Assembly (NCBI GenBank): GCA_039180675.1
Contig: JBCDDC010000022.1
Coordinates: 1 to 64,000, forward strand
Length of the DNA stretch: 64,000 bases
Source: Thermohalobaculum sp039180675
GTDB lineage: Bacteria > Pseudomonadota > Alphaproteobacteria > Rhodobacterales > Rhodobacteraceae
Direction of reading: 5' to 3'
Shown: piece after piece, positions 46,537 to 54,710 of the stretch
Numbering within the stretch: the stretch's first letter is position 1
Layout of the letters: each line of letters starts with the position of its first letter
Translations under genes and position numbers: made by a program
Notes under the pieces: model-generated
Told to the model about the DNA's origin: nothing
Database searches by the model: none
Seen by the model: the letters and a program-made list of their open reading frames with translations, nothing else

Positions 46537-49521
46537 ATGCTCGGATTAGGCAGCCTGGCCAAGAAAGTCTTTGGCACCACGAATGATCGCAAGGTCAAAG
46601 GCGCTCAGAAAACGGTGGAGGCCGTCAACGCGCTCGAAGCGGATTACGAGAAGCTGAGCGACGAGCAGATCCGGGCCAAAACGGATGAATTCAAAGAGCG
46701 GTTCGCGAATGGCGAGACGCTCGACGACCTGCTGCCGGAAGCCTTCGCCACGGTGCGCGAGGCGGCGAAACGCGCGCTCGGCCTGCGCCCTTTTGACGTT
46801 CAGATCATCGGCGGGCTGGTGCTGCACCAGGGCTCGATCTCGGAGATGAAGACCGGCGAGGGCAAGACGCTGGTCGCCACCATGCCCGTCTACCTGAATG
46901 CGCTGACCGGCAAGGGGGTCCACGTCGTCACCGTGAACGACTACCTCGCCCGGCGCGATGCGGACTGGATGGGCAAGGTCTACAACTTCCTCGGCATGTC
47001 CGTCGGCGTCGTGGTGCCCCAGCAGGGTGAAGACGAAAAACGCGAGGCTTATCAGGCGGATATCACCTACGGCACCAACAACGAATACGGCTTCGACTAT
47101 CTGCGCGATAACATGAAGCATTCGGTCGCCGAGATGTACCAGCGCGGCCACCACTTCGCGATTGTGGACGAGGTCGACTCGATCTTGATCGATGAGGCTC
47201 GGACGCCCCTGATCATCTCAGGCCCTGTAGAGGATCAGACCGACCTCTACCTCGCCATTGACGATGTCATTCCCGGCGTGTCGGAAGAGCATTTCGAGCT
47301 TGACGAGAAGCAGCGCGCGGTGACGCTGACCGACGAGGGGAACGAGTGGGTCGAGAAGCAACTGCAGGATCGTGGCGTCCTGCCCGAAGATCAGTCGATG
47401 TACGATCCGGCCTCGGTGACCGTTGTCCATCACGTGAACCAGTCGCTCAGGGCGCATAAGCTGTTCCAGAAGGACAAGGACTACATCGTCAAGAACCGGC
47501 AGGTGGTGATTATCGACGAGTTCACCGGCCGAATGATGGAAGGCCGGCGGTTCGGCGACGGGCTGCACCAGGCGATCGAAGCCAAAGAACGGGTCGATAT
47601 CCAGCCGGAAAACGTGACCATGGCCTCGGTAACGTTCCAGAACTACTTCCGCCTCTATGGCAAACTTGCCGGGATGACAGGCACTGCGCTGACCGAGGCG
47701 GAGGAATTCCTCTCGATCTACGGGCTCGATGTGGTCGAGGTGCCAACCAACGTGGCGGTGGCACGGGTCGACGAGGACGATCAGGTCTTCCGCACCGTTG
47801 GCGAGAAATACGATGCGATCGTGCGGGCGATCTGCGACGCGCATCTGCGCCAGCAGCCGATCCTGGTGGGCACCACCTCGATCGAGAAGTCCGAGCTGCT
47901 CGCCAAGCTTCTCTCCGACAAGAAGATGCTGGCGCTTGCCGCCGGGCGCGGCCTGCGCCGCTTCGTGGCCGCTGAGCTACGCCGGGTCGAGAAAGCAGGC
48001 GAGAAAGCTGATCTGAGCGGGCTGAAGGCGGGCTCGGGCGAAGATCTCGAGCGTCAGCTTGTCGATCCGCGTGCGGTCGAGCAACTGATGACCCATGTCG
48101 AAGGCTTGCTGTCGAAGCTCAAAGGCGAAGCGAAAGAGATGGCGGAGTATCTGCTGGCCGAGGCCCGCTCGGTCCTGCAATGCATCGCCTCGGGCGGGGT
48201 GCCGCATAGCGTGCTGAATGCGCGGTTTCATGAGCAGGAGGCGCAGATTGTTGCGCAGGCGGGGATCCCCGGGGCGGTGACGATCGCGACCAACATGGCC
48301 GGGCGCGGGACCGACATCAAACTGGGCGGCAACGCCGAGATGCGGATCGCGACCGAAGCGGATGGCGACGCTGGCAAGATCGCGGCGATCGAGGCGGAAG
48401 TCGCTGAATCGAAACAGAAAGTTCTCGAGGCCGGGGGGCTCTGGGTGCTGGCGACGGAGCGCCATGAGAGCCGCCGGATCGACAACCAGCTCCGCGGCCG
48501 ATCGGGCCGTCAGGGGGACCCTGGGCGCTCGACTTTCTACCTTTCGCTGCAGGATGACCTGATGCGGATCTTCGGATCTGAGCGGATCGATACCATGCTG
48601 CAAAAGCTGGGGCTCGAGGAAGGCGAGGCGATCGTCCATTCCTGGGTCAACAAGGCGATCGAGAAGGCGCAGAAGAAGGTCGAGGAGCGCAACTTCGACA
48701 TCCGCAAGAACATCCTCAAATACGACGATGTGATGAACGACCAGCGCAAGACGATCTTCGAGCAGCGCCGGGAGATCATGGAGGCCGAGGACCTCTCGGA
48801 GACGATCGAGGACATGCGCCACGAAGTGATCGACGAGATCGTGAGCGCCCATATGCCCGAGCGTGCCTATGCCGATCAGTGGGATGTCGAGGGCCTCGAA
48901 GAAGACGTGCGCAAGTACCTCGGCCACGAATTCCCGATCCAGGATTGGGCCGCGGAGGAAGGTGTCGATGACGGCATCATCCGCGACCGCCTGACCGATC
49001 AGACCGATGAGCTGCAGGGTGACAAGGCCGAGAAAATCGGCCCAGAGAATATGCGTGGTCTCGAAAAAAGCGTTCTGTTACAGATCCTTGACCACCACTG
49101 GCGCGAGCATCTGATCCAGCTGGAGCACCTGCGCTCTGTCATCGGGTTCCGGGGCTATGCCCAGCGCGACCCACTGAACGAGTACAAGACGGAGGCCTTC
49201 ACGCTGTTCGAAGCCCTGCTCGCCAACTTGCGCCGCGACGTTACCGGGCAAATGGGCGCGATCCGCCCGCTGACGCCCGAGCAGGTCGAGGAGCGCCAGC
49301 GCATGATCGCCGAAATGCAGGCGGAGATGGCCCGCAAACAGGAGGAAGCGGCCGAGAAAGCCGCCCGGATGGCCACGGCGGAGATGGCGCTGATGAGCGA
49401 TGCGCCGGGCGCCGAGCCGGACCCCGAGAACCCGGCGACCTGGGGCAAGGTGGGTCGCAACGAGCCCTGCCCCTGCGGCTCTGGCAAGAAGTTCAAGCAC
49501 TGCCATGGCCGGGTGACCTGA
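46537..49521 (+). CDS. secA: Preprotein translocase ATPase SecA (with an internal insertion)
   Basis: SecA drives Sec-dependent export. Walker A is MKTGEGKTLVAT, and the DEVDSILIDEARTPLIISGP stretch (in part) is Walker B. The helicase arginine region is TNMAGRGTDIKLGGN and RGRSGRQGDPG. The C-terminus has the SecB/zinc motif CPCGSGKKFKHCH. The ATG at 46537 gives MLGLGSLAKKVFG, the family start; AAAGGG lies just upstream. The protein is 994 residues, about 90 longer than usual for this group. The surplus lies at about residues 465-553, between EKSELLAKLLSDKK and GVPHSVLNARFHEQEA, inside NBD2, where other SecAs are contiguous. Confidence 0.98.
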   Translation: MLGLGSLAKKVFGTTNDRKVKGAQKTVEAVNALEADYEKLSDEQIRAKTDEFKERFANGETLDDLLPEAFATVREAAKRALGLRPFDVQIIGGLVLHQGSISEMKTGEGKTLVATMPVYLNALTGKGVHVVTVNDYLARRDADWMGKVYNFLGMSVGVVVPQQGEDEKREAYQADITYGTNNEYGFDYLRDNMKHSVAEMYQRGHHFAIVDEVDSILIDEARTPLIISGPVEDQTDLYLAIDDVIPGVSEEHFELDEKQRAVTLTDEGNEWVEKQLQDRGVLPEDQSMYDPASVTVVHHVNQSLRAHKLFQKDKDYIVKNRQVVIIDEFTGRMMEGRRFGDGLHQAIEAKERVDIQPENVTMASVTFQNYFRLYGKLAGMTGTALTEAEEFLSIYGLDVVEVPTNVAVARVDEDDQVFRTVGEKYDAIVRAICDAHLRQQPILVGTTSIEKSELLAKLLSDKKMLALAAGRGLRRFVAAELRRVEKAGEKADLSGLKAGSGEDLERQLVDPRAVEQLMTHVEGLLSKLKGEAKEMAEYLLAEARSVLQCIASGGVPHSVLNARFHEQEAQIVAQAGIPGAVTIATNMAGRGTDIKLGGNAEMRIATEADGDAGKIAAIEAEVAESKQKVLEAGGLWVLATERHESRRIDNQLRGRSGRQGDPGRSTFYLSLQDDLMRIFGSERIDTMLQKLGLEEGEAIVHSWVNKAIEKAQKKVEERNFDIRKNILKYDDVMNDQRKTIFEQRREIMEAEDLSETIEDMRHEVIDEIVSAHMPERAYADQWDVEGLEEDVRKYLGHEFPIQDWAAEEGVDDGIIRDRLTDQTDELQGDKAEKIGPENMRGLEKSVLLQILDHHWREHLIQLEHLRSVIGFRGYAQRDPLNEYKTEAFTLFEALLANLRRDVTGQMGAIRPLTPEQVEERQRMIAEMQAEMARKQEEAAEKAARMATAEMALMSDAPGAEPDPENPATWGKVGRNEPCPCGSGKKFKHCHGRVT

Positions 49522-49566
49522 TCCCGGTCTGAAGCCCCCCTGAACCTCGGATCTTGCGCGATTTCG

Positions 49567-49582
49567 CGCGACAATTGTCGCG
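49567..49582. repeat. Perfect 16-bp palindrome downstream of secA
   Basis: CGCGACAATTGTCGCG is a perfect palindrome with no loop, 45 bases after the secA stop. As RNA it would give a poor hairpin, so a DNA-binding site is more likely than a terminator. Confidence 0.7.
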
Positions 49583-49603
49583 TGGCAAAAAGGTTAACGT
49601 TCG

Positions 49604-49650
49604 TCAGACAAACTGCGATCCTGGATCGGAAAGTTCAGACAAACCGCGAT
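49604..49650. repeat. Two 16-bp direct repeats spaced 31 bp
   Basis: TCAGACAAACTGCGAT (49604-49619) recurs as TCAGACAAACCGCGAT (49635-49650), one mismatch. The 31-bp start-to-start distance is close to three helical turns. The repeats lie in the convergent gap between secA and the CoxL-like gene. Confidence 0.65.
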
Positions 49651-49702
49651 AAGTTTCGAACCGGCCATTTCCGGCCGCCCGAGCGCTTGCCCGCCGTTTG
49701 CC

Positions 49703-51973
49703 CTATTCGGCAGCCGCTTTCTGGAGTTTTGCTGCCTGGATCGCCTCCCAGACCCGAACCGGGGAGTAGGGCGCCTCGAGCCCGTGGACACCGACCCGGG
49801 CGAGCGCGTCAATGATCGCCAGACCGCCTGCCGCGATGCCGCCCGCGCAGCCCGCCTCGCCGCAGCCCTTGATGCCGAGCGGGTTGGTCTGGGCCGGGGC
49901 CTCGATGAATTCGACATCGAAGCTTGGCACGTCGTCGGCACGGGGGATGGTGTAATCCATGAAGCTGGCGGTCCGGGGCTGGCCGTCCTCGTCCCATTCC
50001 ATCGCCTCGCCCATGATCTGGCCGAGGCCCTGGACCACGCCACCATGGACCTGACCCGCGACCAGCGCGGGGTTGACCAGCGTGCCGAACTCGTCGGTCA
50101 CCGTGTAGCGCTCCAAGGTGATTTTGCCGGTTTCGATGTCGATCTCGACCTCGGCGATGTGGCAGCCGTTGGGGAAGGTCGCCGTGGTGGTGTCGACCGC
50201 GCCTGCGCCCTGGATATCCGCCTCCTCGGCGAGGGCCGCGAGGCTGATCCGCCGGTCGGTGCCGGCGATGGCGAAACTCGCGGTCTCGGGCGAGAATTCG
50301 ATATCCTCCTCCGCCGCCTCCAGCCGATCGGAGGCGAGTTCGCGGGCTTTCTCGATGATCTCTTCGGCGGCGAGCAGCAGGACCCGGCTCGCCATCTTGG
50401 CCGAGCGCGAACCGCCGGTGCCTCCGCCCGCCTCCAGCATATCGCTGTCGCCGGCGACCAGCTCGATCCGGTCGAGCGGCAGGCCGAGCTGGCTGTGGAG
50501 CACCTGGGCCCAGGCGGTCTCGTGCCCCTGCCCGGTGGATTGGGTGCCGATGAAGATGCGCGCGCCGCCTTCCTTGGTCAGCTCGACCCGCGTGCGCTCC
50601 AGCGGCTGACCGCCAGTGCGTTCCATGTAATAGGCCATGCCGATGCCGCGGACCCGGCCGTCGCGCTCGCCCACGAAACTGTCCCAGCCGTGGCGCGCGG
50701 CGACATCGGCGACGACCGCCTGGGTGTCGAGGCTGTCGAAGGTGAGCCCGCCGGGTGTTGCGTGCGGCAGCATGTCGGGCGTCACCAGGTTGCGCCGCCG
50801 GATCTCGGCCCGGTCGATCCCGAGCTTTTGGGCGGCGGCGTCCATCAGCCGCTCGGTGATGTAGATCGTCTCGGGCCGCCCGGCGCCGCGATAGGCATCG
50901 GTCGGCGTGCCGTTGATGAAGGCGCCGCGCACCTCGGCATGATGCGCCTTGATCTTGTACATCCCGCCCAGGAGGTTGGCCGAGAAGGCCGTGTGGATCG
51001 CGATGCCGACGGTCGAGTAATAGGCGCCGAGGCCCGAGATCGTCTTCATCCGCATCGCCGTGCAGATGCCGTTTGCGTCAAAGGCGCCCTCGACCGTGCC
51101 GCGTACGTCGCGGCCCTGGGCGTCGGACAGGAAGCTCTCGGTCCGGTCGCCGACCCATTTGACCGGGCGGCGCAGGTCATGGGTGGCGAGCGCGCAGAGC
51201 CCGTATTCCGGGTGGTCCATCAGCTTCATGCCGAAGCCGCCGCCCACATCCTCGACATGGACGCGCACCCGGTCGGGCTCGACGCCGAGGTTCTTGGCGA
51301 TCTTGGCGCGCATGCCGTGGGCGCCTTGCGTGCCGACCCAGGCCTCCCACCGCGCGCCGTCGTACTGGATGTTGATGCCGCGCGGCTCCATCGAGGCGAC
51401 CACGACGCGCTGGTTGAGGACCGGGGTGGAGACGATGTGGGCGGCCTCGGCGAAGAGCGCGGCGCAGGCCTCGGCATCGCCGTGCTCCCACCGGTAGCCG
51501 AGGTTGCCAGGGGCTGCGTCATGGAGCTGCGGGGCGCCGCCGGAGAGCGCCTCCGCCGGGTCGGTGACGGCGGGCAGATCGTCGATCTCCGCATCGATCA
51601 GTTCCAGCGCGTCGAGGGCCTGGGCCTTGGTCTCGGCCACCACGAAGGCGATCGGCTGGCCGACGAAACGCACCCGGTCGGAGGCGAGGTGTGGCATCTT
51701 CACCGGCGCGGGCGGCGGCACCATGGGGAAGTCGCAGCTGAGCGGGGTTAGGCGCTCGGCAATGTCCGCATAGGACCATGCGAGAAGGACGCCGGGGGCC
51801 TGCCGCGCGGCGCTCAGATCGACGGCTTTGATGGTGCCATGCGAAATGTTACTTCTAAAAACCGCTGCATGAACTTGATTCTCAAGCACAATATCGTCTA
51901 TATACCGGCCTTCACCGCGCAATAGACGCGGATCTTCGAGCCGGGGGACAGATTGCCCAACGCCAAATTTCAT
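49703..51973 (-). CDS. Form II CoxL-like molybdopterin-binding subunit (xanthine dehydrogenase / aldehyde oxidase family)
   Basis: This 756-residue large subunit of the molybdenum hydroxylase family begins GVGQSVPRLEDPRLLRGEGRY and has the active-site loop AYRGAGRPE near residue 370. That loop is the form II (putative CODH) signature rather than the AYRCSFR of true CO dehydrogenase. Mo-pterin binding segments such as GGGFGMK near 238, GTQSTGQGHET near 490 and the C-terminal GEAGCAGGIAAGGLAI with the catalytic Glu in G-x-GE-A are visible. The start at 51973 has GGAG nine bases upstream. Neither the FAD (CoxM) nor the iron-sulfur (CoxS) subunit is adjacent. The substrate is probably an aldehyde or N-heterocycle. 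Confidence 0.93.
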   Translation of the reverse strand: MKFGVGQSVPRLEDPRLLRGEGRYIDDIVLENQVHAAVFRSNISHGTIKAVDLSAARQAPGVLLAWSYADIAERLTPLSCDFPMVPPPAPVKMPHLASDRVRFVGQPIAFVVAETKAQALDALELIDAEIDDLPAVTDPAEALSGGAPQLHDAAPGNLGYRWEHGDAEACAALFAEAAHIVSTPVLNQRVVVASMEPRGINIQYDGARWEAWVGTQGAHGMRAKIAKNLGVEPDRVRVHVEDVGGGFGMKLMDHPEYGLCALATHDLRRPVKWVGDRTESFLSDAQGRDVRGTVEGAFDANGICTAMRMKTISGLGAYYSTVGIAIHTAFSANLLGGMYKIKAHHAEVRGAFINGTPTDAYRGAGRPETIYITERLMDAAAQKLGIDRAEIRRRNLVTPDMLPHATPGGLTFDSLDTQAVVADVAARHGWDSFVGERDGRVRGIGMAYYMERTGGQPLERTRVELTKEGGARIFIGTQSTGQGHETAWAQVLHSQLGLPLDRIELVAGDSDMLEAGGGTGGSRSAKMASRVLLLAAEEIIEKARELASDRLEAAEEDIEFSPETASFAIAGTDRRISLAALAEEADIQGAGAVDTTTATFPNGCHIAEVEIDIETGKITLERYTVTDEFGTLVNPALVAGQVHGGVVQGLGQIMGEAMEWDEDGQPRTASFMDYTIPRADDVPSFDVEFIEAPAQTNPLGIKGCGEAGCAGGIAAGGLAIIDALARVGVHGLEAPYSPVRVWEAIQAAKLQKAAAE

Positions 51974-52024
51974 TCTCGGACTCCGTGAGTGGACGATGCA
52001 CACGGTATTGCCGCAAGCGATCAC

Positions 52025-52149
52025 GTCAAGAGTGGGGTCTGCGCCGCAAATCCGTCACAATTACCAATGTATTTTAAGTTGGCCACAATCAGGTGATTTT
52101 GTTTATAAATTGCACTCGGAGGTTGTGGATCGAATCGGGGTGGTAGGAC
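52025..52149 (+). promoter_or_regulatory. AT-rich promoter region of the 842-aa protein
   Basis: TTGGCC (about 52079) is followed 18-19 bases on by TTATAAAT (about 52104), a plausible -35/-10 pair within a markedly AT-rich patch. The downstream gene starts with GTG at 52150. Confidence 0.4.
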
Positions 52150-54678
52150 GTGTTTAAAGACGATCAGATGCTGCCATTACTGACCGGCGTGGTGATCATG
52201 CTCGGCCTCGGTATTCTTGCGCAGCGTTCTGAGACAGTCATGGAGTGGCTGGGCGAGACGCCGGAGGCGCCGCGCGGGTCGCTGGTGCTGAGAGAGGACT
52301 CGGCGGGCGCCGTGCGCGGCCAGCCGGTTCTGATCGATGTGCTCGCCAACGATGTGGGCCTCACGACCCGGGATATCACCAACCTCGCGATCGCGTCGCC
52401 GCCGCAATGCGGGGTTGCCAATGTGACCTCGGGCGGAATCGAGTATGTCGCCACCGCCTCCTGCAGTGCGAACCAGGCGCTGTCCTACCGGATCGATGGA
52501 CGCGACGGGACCGCGTTTGGGATCGTCCGGATCGCGGTTCTGGAGCAGCCCTCGACAGGTCGGGACCGGATGCGGCCGGTGCAGCCCAACCGGGTGGCCG
52601 AGGCGCCGCAGCAGACGCTGCCGCCGCCATCGCCGCTGCGCCAGTCCGAGCAGACTGCCGGGCAGAGCGGCGCGGAACACCCGGTGGTGCGCCAGCCGCA
52701 ACTGGCGCTGAACCAACCAGATCTCGCGACCGGGCGCCCGGCGCAGGCGCCGAACGTGGCGCGCAGCCAGCCGCAGCCCTCGCAGGCACCGTCGCTGAAC
52801 GCGCCATCCGCGCCCGACAGCGCTTCGGCCAGCAGCGCGCCGGAGACGGCAGGCGCCGCGCCGCGCCAGCCGGGGCAGCTTGCCCTGCAACAACCAGCTC
52901 CAGAGCGCACGACCGTCTTGCCCGCCGAGCCGCAAGCGCCACCCCTGGGCGACGAGCAGCCGGACAGGGCACCGCAGCCGGGTCGGATCGCGGCACCAAC
53001 GCTTGCCGAGAACGCGCCCGGCTATGAGAATTCGGGCGGTTTCGCCTCGTTCAATGCGAGCGAGGCAGACGGCCAGACCCTCGGCCTCGTGGATACCACA
53101 ATCGCAGACGCGGAGTCCGTTCCCGCGGTGCGCCAGCCGGAACTGACGGTCGCGATGGCGATCCCGGATGCTCCGGTGCCAAGCGATGACGACTCGAATG
53201 TCTTACCGAGCGTTCGGGGTGTGTCGGCGCCGAGCACGGAGAGCGCACCGGTCCAGACCCAGATCGCCGCGTTGAACCCGGAACCCAAGATCGAGGCAAC
53301 CGATCCCCTGCCCCGCGATCCACTGAACACCGAGCGGCTTGCACCGGCTGGCCTTGGCACCACAGCGACGCGCGACACGGGGTTTGCGAGCCCGGGCGGG
53401 CTCAGACCGAGCGGCGGGGCAAGCGAGGTTGCCTCGCTCGGCACAGCACCAGAGGCAGGCCCGGCGGCGACCGACCCGGTCGGCGAGGTCGACTTCAATG
53501 CGCGGGTGACACTCACCGCGCCGCAGACGAACGCCCCGGAGGCGCCGCGCGTCGAGGAGAGCAGCGATACGGATGCAGCGGTCGCGGCGCTCGGCAGTGC
53601 CGATCAACCGATCGCGGGGGCCGCGATTGGCGGCCTGAACCCGCAGGATCAGGCGGGAGCAACCCCAGCCGCGCCGCCCCAGCCGGAAGCCGCGGCTGAG
53701 GAGGAGGTGGCGGTGCTCTCGCCTCAGACAGAGCCGGAGCCCGAGGTAACCGCGCCTGAGACCGATCCGGAAGAGCGCCGTGGCGGCGGTTTCCTGGGCG
53801 GTCTCTCAGCGCTATTCTCAGGCTCCAGCGACGAACCCGACGCAGAGGCGGAGAGCCCGGCGGCACCAGCTGAACCTGCCGAGACCACGCCTGAGCCTGC
53901 CGCGCCGGAGACGGCTCAGGAAGAAGACAATATCGAAGTGGCGGCCCTGCCGCAGGCGAACACCGCCTGTGTGGCGCAGCCCGCGCTCGGGATTTCCATG
54001 CAGCCTGCGGCGCGGACCGTGATCTCGATCGAGGCGCCGTGCTCGGCCGGTGGCACAGCGGAGCTCAGCTATAGCGGGCTCAGCCTGGCGGTGCCGCTGG
54101 ATCAGGCCGGTGTCGGCGAGATCACGGCGCTGGGCCTCGAGCCCTCGGCCAAGGCGAAAATGCGCTTCCCCGATGGTGAGGCGGTCGAGTTCGATCTCCA
54201 GTTCTCGGGCATGAACCGGGTCATGCGCGCGGCCCTGACATGGGATATGCCGGTGACACTCGCGCTCCACGCCATCGAGTTCGGCGGGCGGCCCAACACG
54301 GCCGATGACGCCAACCCCGGCAACCCCCGCAGCTATGGCGATGTGCGCCGGAGCGGCGGCGGTTTCGTGACGACCTTCGAGCCTGTCGGCGGTGTCGGCG
54401 AGCATGTTCAGTTCTACACGCATTTCATACGCAGCAACGGGCGCGCGGGCGTGGTGGACCTGATGATCGATTTTATCTCGCGTGATCGCGAGCAAGTGGC
54501 CGAGACCTGTGGTGCAGGCTCCTTGGCAAGACCAAGCTTCAAGTTGTTCAAATCCGACCGCGGTGTGGTCGATCGTCCCCTGGCAGCCAGCCTTGGGAGC
54601 GTTGCGTGTGAAAACGTGGACACAAGTGGTGCCGCGTTGGCCAAGAATCTTGTTGGTACAATCGTAATCGCGCCCTGA
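52150..54678 (+). CDS. Envelope-anchored protein with Ig/cadherin-like domain, long disordered region and unknown C-terminal domain
   Basis: The 842-residue protein starts at a GTG. An N-terminal membrane anchor (MLPLLTGVVIMLGLGIL, about 7-23) is followed by a VCBS/cadherin-like domain with the hallmark V-L-I-D-V-L-A-N-D-V-G (about 58-68) and two Cys. Residues about 140-600 are Pro/Ala/Gln/Glu-rich and surely disordered. A folded C-terminal domain (about 600-842) has four or more Cys and segments such as LDQAGVGEITALGLEPSAKA and GGFVTTFEPVGG. It should be periplasmic and could span the envelope. It is 32 bases upstream of the PstS-OmpA fusion, so a two-gene envelope operon is likely. I do not recognise the C-terminal domain. 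Confidence 0.8.
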   Translation: MFKDDQMLPLLTGVVIMLGLGILAQRSETVMEWLGETPEAPRGSLVLREDSAGAVRGQPVLIDVLANDVGLTTRDITNLAIASPPQCGVANVTSGGIEYVATASCSANQALSYRIDGRDGTAFGIVRIAVLEQPSTGRDRMRPVQPNRVAEAPQQTLPPPSPLRQSEQTAGQSGAEHPVVRQPQLALNQPDLATGRPAQAPNVARSQPQPSQAPSLNAPSAPDSASASSAPETAGAAPRQPGQLALQQPAPERTTVLPAEPQAPPLGDEQPDRAPQPGRIAAPTLAENAPGYENSGGFASFNASEADGQTLGLVDTTIADAESVPAVRQPELTVAMAIPDAPVPSDDDSNVLPSVRGVSAPSTESAPVQTQIAALNPEPKIEATDPLPRDPLNTERLAPAGLGTTATRDTGFASPGGLRPSGGASEVASLGTAPEAGPAATDPVGEVDFNARVTLTAPQTNAPEAPRVEESSDTDAAVAALGSADQPIAGAAIGGLNPQDQAGATPAAPPQPEAAAEEEVAVLSPQTEPEPEVTAPETDPEERRGGGFLGGLSALFSGSSDEPDAEAESPAAPAEPAETTPEPAAPETAQEEDNIEVAALPQANTACVAQPALGISMQPAARTVISIEAPCSAGGTAELSYSGLSLAVPLDQAGVGEITALGLEPSAKAKMRFPDGEAVEFDLQFSGMNRVMRAALTWDMPVTLALHAIEFGGRPNTADDANPGNPRSYGDVRRSGGGFVTTFEPVGGVGEHVQFYTHFIRSNGRAGVVDLMIDFISRDREQVAETCGAGSLARPSFKLFKSDRGVVDRPLAASLGSVACENVDTSGAALAKNLVGTIVIAP

Positions 54679-54710
54679 GAAATTCGGGCTGGGAGACTAG
54701 GGGGCTTTCA

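Noticed and set aside
49582..49815. 77-codon frame after secA
   Set aside because: Arg/Pro-rich, crosses the conserved C-terminus of the CoxL-like gene in antisense; the palindrome and repeats explain the local structure better.
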